From Amycolatopsis vastitatis (GTDB taxonomy: Bacteria > Actinomycetota > Actinomycetes > Mycobacteriales > Pseudonocardiaceae): a DNA stretch of 64,000 nt. Both the position numbers and the translations under genes were made by a program. The notes beneath the pieces were generated by a model. It worked only from the letters and a program-made list of their open reading frames with translations. It made no database searches and was not told the DNA's origin. Positions 7,947 through 15,098 of the stretch are shown here, in pieces; position 1 is the first letter of the stretch; each line of letters starts with the position of its first letter. Location of the stretch: positions 111,139 to 175,138 of the forward strand of contig NZ_NMUL01000043.1 of assembly GCF_002234595.1 (NCBI RefSeq), read 5' to 3'.

Positions 7947-8814
7947 AGCCGCGGTCCCGCAGCCGCTTGATCCGGTCGATGTGGGCCGGGTGGCCGGCCA
8001 GCAGCCGCGCCCACATCCGCCGCTCGTCGCCGCCGCCGGCCCGGATCCACTCCCGGAACAGCGTGATCAGCTCCGGGCCGTAGCCCAGCCGCGCGGCCAT
8101 CAGGTCCGCCCGGTACTCGCCGAGCCGTTTCGACCAGGCCAGCACCGGGCCGAGCAGCGGCGCCAACAGCAGCCACGGGTCGAGGAAGGCGAGCGCGGTG
8201 AGGATGCCGAGCGTCAGCAGCACGGTGACGAGGACGGCCACCGACCGCCCGAAGGCGGCGAACGCGCGCCCGACGTACGGGACGGCCAGTGCGAGCAGCC
8301 GGACCAGCCGGGCGAGCAGCCGGGCCGGGAGTTCCAGCCACCAGACGTACAGCGAGAGCCGGGTGTGCCCGGCGAGGTGGTGGCCGAGTTCGTGCGCCAG
8401 GATCGCTTCCAGGCTCGGCGGCGGCAGCTCCAGAGCGGTCCGCGTGACGGCGACGGTCCGGCCACCGGCGGCGAAAGCGTTGAGTTCGCGAGACCGGTCG
8501 ACCCACAGCCGGTAGCGAGCACCGTCCACCCCCGCGGCGGCGCACACGGCCTGCCAGCCCGGGGTGAGCCGCGCGAGCTCCCGCGCGGTCGGCTGCCGCA
8601 GGCCGAAGGTCAGCGGCAGCAGGAAGTGTTCGAACACGGGCACGAAGGTGATCCCGCCGAGCAGCGCCCAGCAGGCGGGGAGGACCCAGAAGTACCCGGG
8701 CCAGGCGAGCTTCCCGAGGAGGGCGAGCACGAGCAGGCTGCCGGCGACGACGGGGACAGCCAGCACGACGGCGAGCACGGCGGACAGATCGGGCCGGGAC
8801 CGGTCTCCGCTCAA
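7936..8814 (-). CDS. M48-family membrane metalloprotease
   Basis: A membrane zinc protease related to HtpX and BlaR-type M48 peptidases, 292 aa from TTG at 8814. HELGH at residues 141-145 supplies two zinc histidines and the catalytic Glu; the downstream KRLGEYRADLMAA supplies the third ligand Glu. Hydrophobic segments precede the catalytic domain (about residues 12-35 and 40-62) and follow it. The TTG at 8814 follows AGGAG with good spacing; an in-frame TTG at 8874 would add 20 residues of low membrane character. By family it may handle membrane-protein quality control. No BlaI-type repressor is adjacent. Confidence 0.85.
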   Translation of the reverse strand: MSGDRSRPDLSAVLAVVLAVPVVAGSLLVLALLGKLAWPGYFWVLPACWALLGGITFVPVFEHFLLPLTFGLRQPTARELARLTPGWQAVCAAAGVDGARYRLWVDRSRELNAFAAGGRTVAVTRTALELPPPSLEAILAHELGHHLAGHTRLSLYVWWLELPARLLARLVRLLALAVPYVGRAFAAFGRSVAVLVTVLLTLGILTALAFLDPWLLLAPLLGPVLAWSKRLGEYRADLMAARLGYGPELITLFREWIRAGGGDERRMWARLLAGHPAHIDRIKRLRDRGFRA

Positions 8815-8899
8815 GCCCGCTCCTCTCCACCGGCGCAGGAGCCCACCCTGGCCCGAACCGGGCTCAGGACACAACGCCCCTCCACCGAACGGCGGCTCT

Positions 8900-9724
8900 T
8901 CAGCGGAAGGCGTCGGCGTGCGCCTCGGCCCACTGGGCGAAGGTGCGGGCCGGGCGCCCGGTGACCTCGGCGACCGCCGGGTGCACCGTCGCCTCGTCGA
9001 GCGTCCCGCCGACGTAGAACTCCCAGAACGCCTCGACGTACTCGCGCGGCATGCTCGCCTCCAGCTCGGCGCGCGTCTCGTCGTCCGTCAGGCCGACGGC
9101 GTGCAGGTCCCGTCCGAGCACCTCGGCCAGCACGGCGACCTGCTCCGCGGGCCGCATCGCGACCGGCCCGGTCAGCTCGTGGATCCGGCCCTCGTGACCG
9201 CCGCGGAGGGCGAGGGCCGCCACCGCCGCGATGTCGGCCGGGTCGATGCACGCGGCCGCGACCTGCGGGAACTGGACGCGCACCGTGTCTCCTTCGCGCA
9301 GCTGCGGCAGCCAGCGCAGGGCGTTCGCCATGAACGCGCGCGGCCGCAGGAACGTCCAGTCCAGCCCGGACTCGCGCACCGCCCGTTCGGCCAGCGTCAT
9401 GTACCGCGAGACCGCGTTGTCCAGGTTTTCGAGCGCGGCGGAACCGCCGGACAGCAGCACGATCCGCCGCACGCCCGCGTCACGCGCCCTGGCCAGCATG
9501 CCCGGCATGTCCTCGTAGCCGGGCAGCAGGAAAACCCCTTCGACGCCCTTGAGCGCGCCATCGAGGGTGCCGTGATCGTTGAGGTCGCCCACGACGGCCT
9601 CGGCACCTTCCGGCAGCTCGGCGTCCGGCCGGCGCACGAGTGCCCGGACCGGCGCCCCCGCCCCGGTGAGTGCCGCGACCACTTCCGCGCCGACGTTGCC
9701 GGTGGCGCCGGTGACCAGGAACAT
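8900..9724 (-). CDS. NmrA-like NAD(P)-binding protein
   Basis: A 274-aa atypical SDR of the NmrA/TMR group with the N-terminal nucleotide motif GATGNVG at residues 6-12. It lacks the YxxxK catalytic pair, as many NmrA-like sensors and reductases do. It may bind NAD(P) as a redox sensor or reduce an unknown substrate. The ATG at 9724 is preceded by GTAGGAGA. It lies between the DGPF gene and the M48 gene on the same strand; gaps of 52 and 85 bases allow but do not prove co-transcription. Confidence 0.88.
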   Translation of the reverse strand: MFLVTGATGNVGAEVVAALTGAGAPVRALVRRPDAELPEGAEAVVGDLNDHGTLDGALKGVEGVFLLPGYEDMPGMLARARDAGVRRIVLLSGGSAALENLDNAVSRYMTLAERAVRESGLDWTFLRPRAFMANALRWLPQLREGDTVRVQFPQVAAACIDPADIAAVAALALRGGHEGRIHELTGPVAMRPAEQVAVLAEVLGRDLHAVGLTDDETRAELEASMPREYVEAFWEFYVGGTLDEATVHPAVAEVTGRPARTFAQWAEAHADAFR

Positions 9725-9776
9725 TCTCCTACCCCCAGATGTCGTCCCGGATCGAGCCTAGCGCCACCGGCCGCCG

Positions 9777-10148
9777 TCACGCCTGGGCTTCGAGGTCCTC
9801 GAACTCGACGACCTGGCGCACCTCGACCTCGATCTCCATGTCGAACAGCTCGACGTACCGCTTCGCGAACTCGACGGCCTCGGCCCGGTCCGCGGCGTTG
9901 ATCAGCGCGAAGCCGCCGATGACCTCCTTGGCTTCGGCGAACGGGCCGTCGGTGACGCGGATCGCCGCGCCGCGCGGCTTGCGGATCAGCGATCCCTTGT
10001 CCGTCTTGTGGACTCCCTCGGCGGTGATCAGGATGCCCTTCTCCGCCGACTCCTGGATGAACCCGCCCATCTTCTCGATGAACTCCTGGCTCGGGTTCCA
10101 CGCCTCCGGGTCGTTCTCGTCGATCCGGTGCATCATGAGGAAACGCAT
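9777..10148 (-). CDS. Second DGPF (YCII-related) domain protein
   Basis: A 123-aa YCII-related protein with DGPFAEAKEVIGG near residue 76, homologous in layout to the protein at 5865-6215 but clearly diverged. AAGGAG precedes the ATG at 10148. Unlike the first copy it has no ECF sigma gene beside it. It may serve the same sigma factor or be an independent member of the family. Its function is unknown. Confidence 0.9.
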   Translation of the reverse strand: MRFLMMHRIDENDPEAWNPSQEFIEKMGGFIQESAEKGILITAEGVHKTDKGSLIRKPRGAAIRVTDGPFAEAKEVIGGFALINAADRAEAVEFAKRYVELFDMEIEVEVRQVVEFEDLEAQA

Positions 10149-10243
10149 GGTCTGCTCCTTGGTCTTCCTGGCCGGGGTCCGGTTCCCTTCCGGACGCGAT
10201 GACCGGCCTTCACCCCCGCGTCGATCGGCCGCGCGCGGCCCTC

Positions 10244-10270
10244 GACATTTCTCCGGGACATTTTTCCGGG
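10244..10270 (+). repeat. Two tandem 13-base repeats in a divergent promoter region
   Basis: GACATTTCTCCGG is followed immediately by GACATTTTTCCGG, differing by one base. A -10-like TACTGT lies at 10275-10280. The repeat is in the 165-base gap between the DGPF and BNR-repeat genes and could be a regulator site. Evidence is only the repeat itself. Confidence 0.4.
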
Positions 10271-10313
10271 CGGAGTACTGTGACGCGCATCACCCCCTAA
10301 GGAAGATCCCGGA

Positions 10314-11396
10314 ATGGCTGTCCTGCTCGCTATCGGCACGCGCAAAGGTCTGTGGCTGGCGACCGGCTCGGACGACCGGACGAGCTGGGACGTGACCGGC
10401 CCGCACCACCCCATGACCGACGTGTACGCGGTCGGCATCGACACGCGCCGAGCCACACCCCGGCTGCTGGCCGGGATCACCAGCGAGCACTTCGGGCCGA
10501 GCGTGGCCACCAGCGACGACCTCGGCGCGACCTGGACCGAACCCGACCACGCCCCGATCTCGTTCCCGCCGGACACCGGTGAGTCGCTCGTCCGGGCGTG
10601 GCAGCTCGTGCCCGGCCCGGCGAGCGAGCCGGACGTCGTCTACGCCGGCACCGAACCGTCCGCCTTGTTCCGCTCCACCGACGGCGGCCGCACCTACGAG
10701 CTCGTCCGCGGCCTGTGGGACCACCCGCACCGCGCGCACTGGACACCCGGGGGCGGCGGCAAGGCGATCCACACGGTGCTCCCCCATCCGAGCGAGCCCG
10801 GCCGGATCACCGTGGCGATGTCGACCGGCGGCGTCTACCGCTCCGAGGACGGCGGCGAGTCCTGGCAGGCGAGCAACACCGGCATCAAGGCCGTCCACGT
10901 GCCCGACCCGTACCCCGAATACGGCCAGTGCGTGCACAAGCTCGCGCAGCACCCGGCCGAGCCGGACCGCCTGTACGCGCAGGTCCACCACGGCGTCTAC
11001 CGCAGCGACGACGCCGGCGCGACCTGGCAGTCCATCGCCGACGGCCTGCCCGGCGACTTCGGCTTCCCGATGGTCGTCCACCCGCACCGGCCCGGGGTGA
11101 TCTACACGTTCCCGCTGGTCGCGGACACGATGCGGTTCCCGCCGGGGGGCCGGTGCCGGGTGTACCGCAGCGAAGACGCCGGGAAGTCGTGGGAGGCGCT
11201 GGGGACGGGCCTGCCGGACGGGTACTGGGCCGGCGTCATGCGGGACGCGATGTGCACCGACGACTTCGACCCGGCCGGGGTGTACTTCGGCTCGCGCACC
11301 GGCGACGTCTACGCCAGCCGCGACGACGGCGACAGCTGGCAGCTCGTCGTGGCGCACCTGCCCGACGTGCTGTGCGTCCGCGCCGCGAGGGTGTGA
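10314..11396 (+). CDS. BNR/Asp-box beta-propeller protein (sialidase-like fold)
   Basis: A 360-aa protein built of Asp-box repeats: SDDLGATW, STDGGRTY, SEDGGESW, SDDAGATW, SEDAGKSW and SRDDGDSW. These predict a beta-propeller of the sialidase/YVTN type. There is no signal peptide, so it is probably cytoplasmic, unlike true sialidases, and I do not see a sialidase catalytic set. AAGGAAG precedes the ATG. It is followed after 3 bases by a MoaD/ThiS-like gene, which suggests a functional pair. The role is unknown. Confidence 0.88.
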   Translation: MAVLLAIGTRKGLWLATGSDDRTSWDVTGPHHPMTDVYAVGIDTRRATPRLLAGITSEHFGPSVATSDDLGATWTEPDHAPISFPPDTGESLVRAWQLVPGPASEPDVVYAGTEPSALFRSTDGGRTYELVRGLWDHPHRAHWTPGGGGKAIHTVLPHPSEPGRITVAMSTGGVYRSEDGGESWQASNTGIKAVHVPDPYPEYGQCVHKLAQHPAEPDRLYAQVHHGVYRSDDAGATWQSIADGLPGDFGFPMVVHPHRPGVIYTFPLVADTMRFPPGGRCRVYRSEDAGKSWEALGTGLPDGYWAGVMRDAMCTDDFDPAGVYFGSRTGDVYASRDDGDSWQLVVAHLPDVLCVRAARV

Positions 11397-11399
11397 GCC

Positions 11400-11684
11400 G
11401 TGCGGATCACCGTGCTGCTGCCGGGGACGCTGCGGGAGAAGGCCGGCGGCGAGTCCCGGCTGGACGTCGAGGTCGGCGAGCCGGCCACGCTGGGCGCCGT
11501 GCTCGACGCGCTGGCGCAGCGGTACCCGGCGCTGGAACGAAGGCTGCGCGACGAACAGGCGGGGCTGCGCCGGTACGTCAACTTCTACATCGACGGCGAG
11601 GAGTGCCGCCACCGCGGCGGCCCCGCGACAGTCCTGCGCGAGGACGCCGAAGTGCAGATCATCCCGTCGGTCGCGGGAGGCTGA
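11400..11684 (+). CDS. MoaD/ThiS family ubiquitin-like protein
   Basis: A 94-aa beta-grasp protein that ends in the Gly-Gly tail (IIPSVAGG) needed for adenylation and thiocarboxylation in MoaD and ThiS proteins. GTG at 11400 lies 3 bases after the upstream stop. No moaE, thiG or E1-like activating enzyme is nearby, so its sulfur acceptor is unknown. Constant pairing with the BNR-repeat protein would argue for a sulfur-transfer or protein-modification role. Its last 26 bases overlap the end of the convergent MFS gene. Confidence 0.88.
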   Translation: MRITVLLPGTLREKAGGESRLDVEVGEPATLGAVLDALAQRYPALERRLRDEQAGLRRYVNFYIDGEECRHRGGPATVLREDAEVQIIPSVAGG

Positions 11685-13047
11685 GCTCGTCGAACAACCC
11701 CGCGGCCCGCTGGGCCGTCGCCGCCGCCCGGCGCCCGGTGCCGAGCAGGGCCAGCGCGAACAGCCCGGCACCGAGCCCGGCCACCAGCCACCACACGCCG
11801 TGCGCGGAGCCCGCGAGCGCGACGCCCAGCGTCGTGCCGGTCTGCCGGCCGGAGGACGCCAGCGAGGCGGCCACCCCGGCCATCGACCCCGGCATCCCGG
11901 AGACCGCGGTGTTGGTGATCGGCGGGTTGACCGTGCCGAGGAAGACGCCGAACAGCAGGAAGGTCACGAGGACCACGGGCAACGGCGTCGCCGGGCCGAG
12001 CCACGCCGACGTGACACCGCCCGCGGCGAGCGCGACGCCCGCGACGACGAGCGGCAGCCGCGGCCCGCGCGTGCCGACCAGCCGTCCGGTCTTCGGGGAC
12101 AGGACGAGGACGAGCAGCCCGACCGGAAGCAGGCACAGCCCGGCCGCCAGCGCGGTCATGCCGCGCACCTCCTGGAGGTACTGGGTGGCGGTGAACAGGA
12201 AGATCCCGAACCCGCACAGAGCCAGCACCGCCATCAGGATCGCCGAGCTGAACGCGATGCTGCGGAACAGGCGCAGTTCCAGCAGCGGGTCGGCGCGGCG
12301 GGGTTCGTAGACCAGAATGCCCAGCACGCCGAGCCCGGCGAGGGCGAGCAGGCCGAGGATCGGCGCCGACGTCCAGCCCAGCCAGCGCGCTTCGATGAGG
12401 GCGTAGACGACACTGCCGAGCACGACGACCACGAGCACCTGCCCCACCGGGTCGAACCGGCGGGCCCGCGGCGCGCGGGACTCGGGCACGAACAGCGCGG
12501 TGGCGACCAGCGCGGCGACGACGATCGGGACGTTGACCCAGAAGACGGCGCGCCAGCCGAAGCCGTCGACGAGCGCGCCGCCGAGGATCGGCCCGAGCGC
12601 CAGCGCCAGGCCGGACATCGAGCCGAACACGCCGATCGCGCGGGCGCGTTCGGCCGGGTCGGGGAAGGTGGTGGCGACGATGGCCATCGCGACCGGGTTC
12701 AGCATGGTGCCGCCGGCGGCCTGCACGGCGCGCGCCGCGATCAGCCAGCCGATGCCGGGGGCCACGCTGCACAGCAGCGACCCGAGGCCGAAGACGGCCA
12801 GGCCGCACTGGAAGACGCGCTTGCGGCCGAACCGGTCGGCGGCCGAACCGGCGAGCACGAGGAACCCGGCCAGCACCAGCGTGTAGGCGTCGACCGTCCA
12901 CTGCAGGCCGGAGACGGACGCGCCCAGGTCGCGGCGGATCGACGGCAGCGCGACGGTGACGATGGAGATGTCCATCACCACGACGACGATGCTGGCGCAG
13001 CAGATCGCGAGCACGAGCGCCGGGCGGCGCGAAGTCGGAACGTTCAT
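11659..13047 (-). CDS. MFS transporter, DHA2 (EmrB/QacA-like) family
   Basis: A 462-aa drug:proton antiporter-type exporter of the cytoplasmic membrane. The N-terminus ICCASIVVVVMDISIVTVAL, the motif-A loop GSAADRFGRKRVF and the GPILGGALVDGFGWRAVFWV segment are typical of the 14-helix DHA2 group. The ATG at 13047 is 24 bases from the divergent MerR start. The substrate is unknown, but the pairing suggests drug-inducible export. The 3' end overlaps the MoaD gene by 26 bases. Confidence 0.92.
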   Translation of the reverse strand: MNVPTSRRPALVLAICCASIVVVVMDISIVTVALPSIRRDLGASVSGLQWTVDAYTLVLAGFLVLAGSAADRFGRKRVFQCGLAVFGLGSLLCSVAPGIGWLIAARAVQAAGGTMLNPVAMAIVATTFPDPAERARAIGVFGSMSGLALALGPILGGALVDGFGWRAVFWVNVPIVVAALVATALFVPESRAPRARRFDPVGQVLVVVVLGSVVYALIEARWLGWTSAPILGLLALAGLGVLGILVYEPRRADPLLELRLFRSIAFSSAILMAVLALCGFGIFLFTATQYLQEVRGMTALAAGLCLLPVGLLVLVLSPKTGRLVGTRGPRLPLVVAGVALAAGGVTSAWLGPATPLPVVLVTFLLFGVFLGTVNPPITNTAVSGMPGSMAGVAASLASSGRQTGTTLGVALAGSAHGVWWLVAGLGAGLFALALLGTGRRAAATAQRAAGLFDELSLPRPTG

Positions 13048-13071
13048 GCGTCCGACGCTAGGATTTAGAGC
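13048..13071. promoter_or_regulatory. Short divergent MFS/MerR control region
   Basis: Only 24 bases separate the two starts. CGCT and AGCG arms flank the central AGGATTTAG. TAGGAT at 13059-13064 is placed as a -10 box about 8 bases before the GTG at 13072, which would make the merR mRNA leaderless. MerR regulators bind such spacers between -35 and -10; the site is inferred. Confidence 0.4.
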
Positions 13072-13506
13072 GTGCTCGAAGTCAAATCGCCGATCCCCGC
13101 GGAGGGGCTGACCATCGCGGACGCGGCCCGCCGCACCGGCGTCAGCGCGCACACGCTGCGCTACTACGAACGAGCGGGCCTGGTGGTGACCCAGGTCGAC
13201 CGCACCAGCGGCGGACGGCGCCGCTACCGGCAGCTGGACCTGGACTGGATCAAGATCTGCACCAAGCTGCGGGCGACGGGCATGCCGATCAAGACGATCC
13301 GCCGGTACGCGGACCTGGTCGCCGCCGGCCGCGGCAACGAACCGGAACGGCTGGCGCTGCTGGAGGAGCACCGCGCGGACGTGCTGGCCCGGCTGGCCGA
13401 GCTGCAGGAGAACCTGGCGCTGATCGACCGCAAGATCGGCGTGTACCGCGGCCGCCTGGAAGCGGGCGACGCGGACGGCCTCTGGGCGCCGGCCGGACCG
13501 CGCTGA
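13072..13506 (+). CDS. MerR-family transcriptional regulator
   Basis: A 144-aa regulator. The winged helix-turn-helix is LTIADAARRTGVSAHTLRYY at residues 14-33 with the wing GRRRYR, then a coiled-coil dimerisation helix (about residues 90-130) and a short tail with no cysteines. A small-molecule rather than metal-binding role is therefore likely. It is divergent from the DHA2 exporter and probably activates it. It converges on the unrecognised 483-aa gene with a 2-base gap. Confidence 0.93.
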   Translation: MLEVKSPIPAEGLTIADAARRTGVSAHTLRYYERAGLVVTQVDRTSGGRRRYRQLDLDWIKICTKLRATGMPIKTIRRYADLVAAGRGNEPERLALLEEHRADVLARLAELQENLALIDRKIGVYRGRLEAGDADGLWAPAGPR

Positions 13507-13508
13507 GC

Positions 13509-14960
13509 TCAGCCCGGCCGCGAAACCGGCGTCTCGATTCCCGCCAGAACGCCACCGCGGCGCTGCCACGCCTCTTCCGCGCCGGGGCCCAGGACCCGGC
13601 CCAGGTCCGGGCCGAGACCGAGACTGGCGCGGCTGAGCTGCGCCAGGTCGTAGAGCAGCCGGAAGGCACGCACGCGCCGCGGCCGCAGCGAGGGCAGCCA
13701 CACGTCCTGCGCCTGGATGGTCGCGGGTCCGACGGTGAGCCCGATGGTGATCTTGCGACGGTCCACCGGCTCCGGCCGCCACCCGGCGTCGAGCGCCTTC
13801 TCCAGGTCGCGGGCGCGGGTCGCGAGCTCGTCGATGCCGAGGTCGCCGGTCCTGGCCAGTTCGCCCGTCTCGGCGAACCAGGCGCGCAGCCGGCGCGCCG
13901 GACGGGAATCGCGGAGCTCGAGGGCCCGCGGCAGGACGTCTTCCGGATCGGCCGACTCGGCGAGCACGGCGGCGAGGAACAGCGGCAGCCTGACCTCGGC
14001 GACCCGCCCACCGCCGGGAAACGCGCCGTCGATCCGCCGCCGGGCCTCGTCGACGTGTTCGGCCCGCCGTTCGTCCATGCGGCGGACGACGGCGTCCGGG
14101 TCCAGCCCGGCCGGAGCCCGGTACTCGACGAACGGCGCCCGCAGCGGGTGCGGTGCGTACGCGGCGTCCACGCACGCGGCGAGCCGGTCGTAGTAGCAGG
14201 CCGCCGCGATGTTGCGGATGAGGTCGATGCCCGCGACCGCCTTGTCGTGGACGTCTTTCCCGGCCACGCGGGTGAGGTCGAACGGATGCACGGCGAAGTC
14301 CTTCTTGACCGGCATCCACCCCTCGTGCCGGGCCGCCTCACTCAACTGCTTCAGCAGACGGCCGGTCTGCCGCGGGCCGTGCCGCCGCGCGAGGCGCGCC
14401 AAGATCCGGTAGAGGACGTGTCCCTCATCCGGCTCGCCGGCGACGATCTCGTAGATGCCCTGGTGCACCGTGTCGCAGCACAGGAGGTCGTCCGAGAAGC
14501 CGGTGCAGTAGTAGCCGTTGCTGATCTCCAGGTACGCGCCGACCGCGTGGTGCTCCTCCAGCGCGCGGACGTAGCCGCGGAACGCGTCGGTGCACGCGAG
14601 GTCCTGGGCGTACCGCAGGGTCTCGATGGCCAGGCCGGCGTGGTCGTACCCGTCGGCGAGGAGGGTCAGCAGCCCGGAGACGCCGTCGAGCCCGGCGGGC
14701 ACCTCCGGTTCGCCTCCGGACTCGTTCGCCCAGGTGGGAATCCCGTAGGGGCCGACGCCGATCCGGTCGTGGAGGACGATCGCCTGCACCAGCTGGGCGA
14801 GGGCGAGGACATCGGCGACCCGGCGCAGGTCGTCGGCGGCGGAGTAGTCGTTCTTCCCGAGGACCCGGTGGTGCGCGCTCCAGCTGTCCCACGGGCCCGG
14901 TCCGTCCGGGGAGAGCGCCCGTCCGGCACCTTGAAGCGTCATGTTGTCCAGGACGATCAC
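13509..14960 (-). CDS. Unrecognised 483-aa cytoplasmic protein
   Basis: I do not recognise this protein. It has no signal peptide, no transmembrane segment and no nucleotide-binding motif. Cysteines cluster as YCTGFSDDLLCCDTVHQG around residue 170, and His/Asp/Glu-rich helical stretches follow (ARHEGWMPVKKDF, CYYDRLAACVDAAY). The C-terminal third is Arg/Leu-rich. Codon use matches its neighbours, so it is probably a real native gene. GTG at 14960 follows a G-rich stretch; an ATG at 14942 is possible. It is divergent from the molybdenum oxidoreductase gene with a 138-base gap. Confidence 0.75.
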   Translation of the reverse strand: MIVLDNMTLQGAGRALSPDGPGPWDSWSAHHRVLGKNDYSAADDLRRVADVLALAQLVQAIVLHDRIGVGPYGIPTWANESGGEPEVPAGLDGVSGLLTLLADGYDHAGLAIETLRYAQDLACTDAFRGYVRALEEHHAVGAYLEISNGYYCTGFSDDLLCCDTVHQGIYEIVAGEPDEGHVLYRILARLARRHGPRQTGRLLKQLSEAARHEGWMPVKKDFAVHPFDLTRVAGKDVHDKAVAGIDLIRNIAAACYYDRLAACVDAAYAPHPLRAPFVEYRAPAGLDPDAVVRRMDERRAEHVDEARRRIDGAFPGGGRVAEVRLPLFLAAVLAESADPEDVLPRALELRDSRPARRLRAWFAETGELARTGDLGIDELATRARDLEKALDAGWRPEPVDRRKITIGLTVGPATIQAQDVWLPSLRPRRVRAFRLLYDLAQLSRASLGLGPDLGRVLGPGAEEAWQRRGGVLAGIETPVSRPG

Positions 14961-15098
14961 GCCGGTCCCCCCGTTCGTGCCGAATCGACGACACCCTAAC
15001 GCCCCGGCCCGCCGGAAAAGGTGGTTCCCGCAGACGGCTGTTACGGCAGCCGGGCCAAGCGCGATTCCATCAGCAGGGGCACGGTTCGGAGGTGCGGG

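Noticed and set aside
15000..15098. Molybdenum-cofactor riboswitch upstream of the molybdoenzyme gene
   Set aside because: The 138-base gap shows only a trivial 5-bp hairpin and no recognisable Moco-motif layout.
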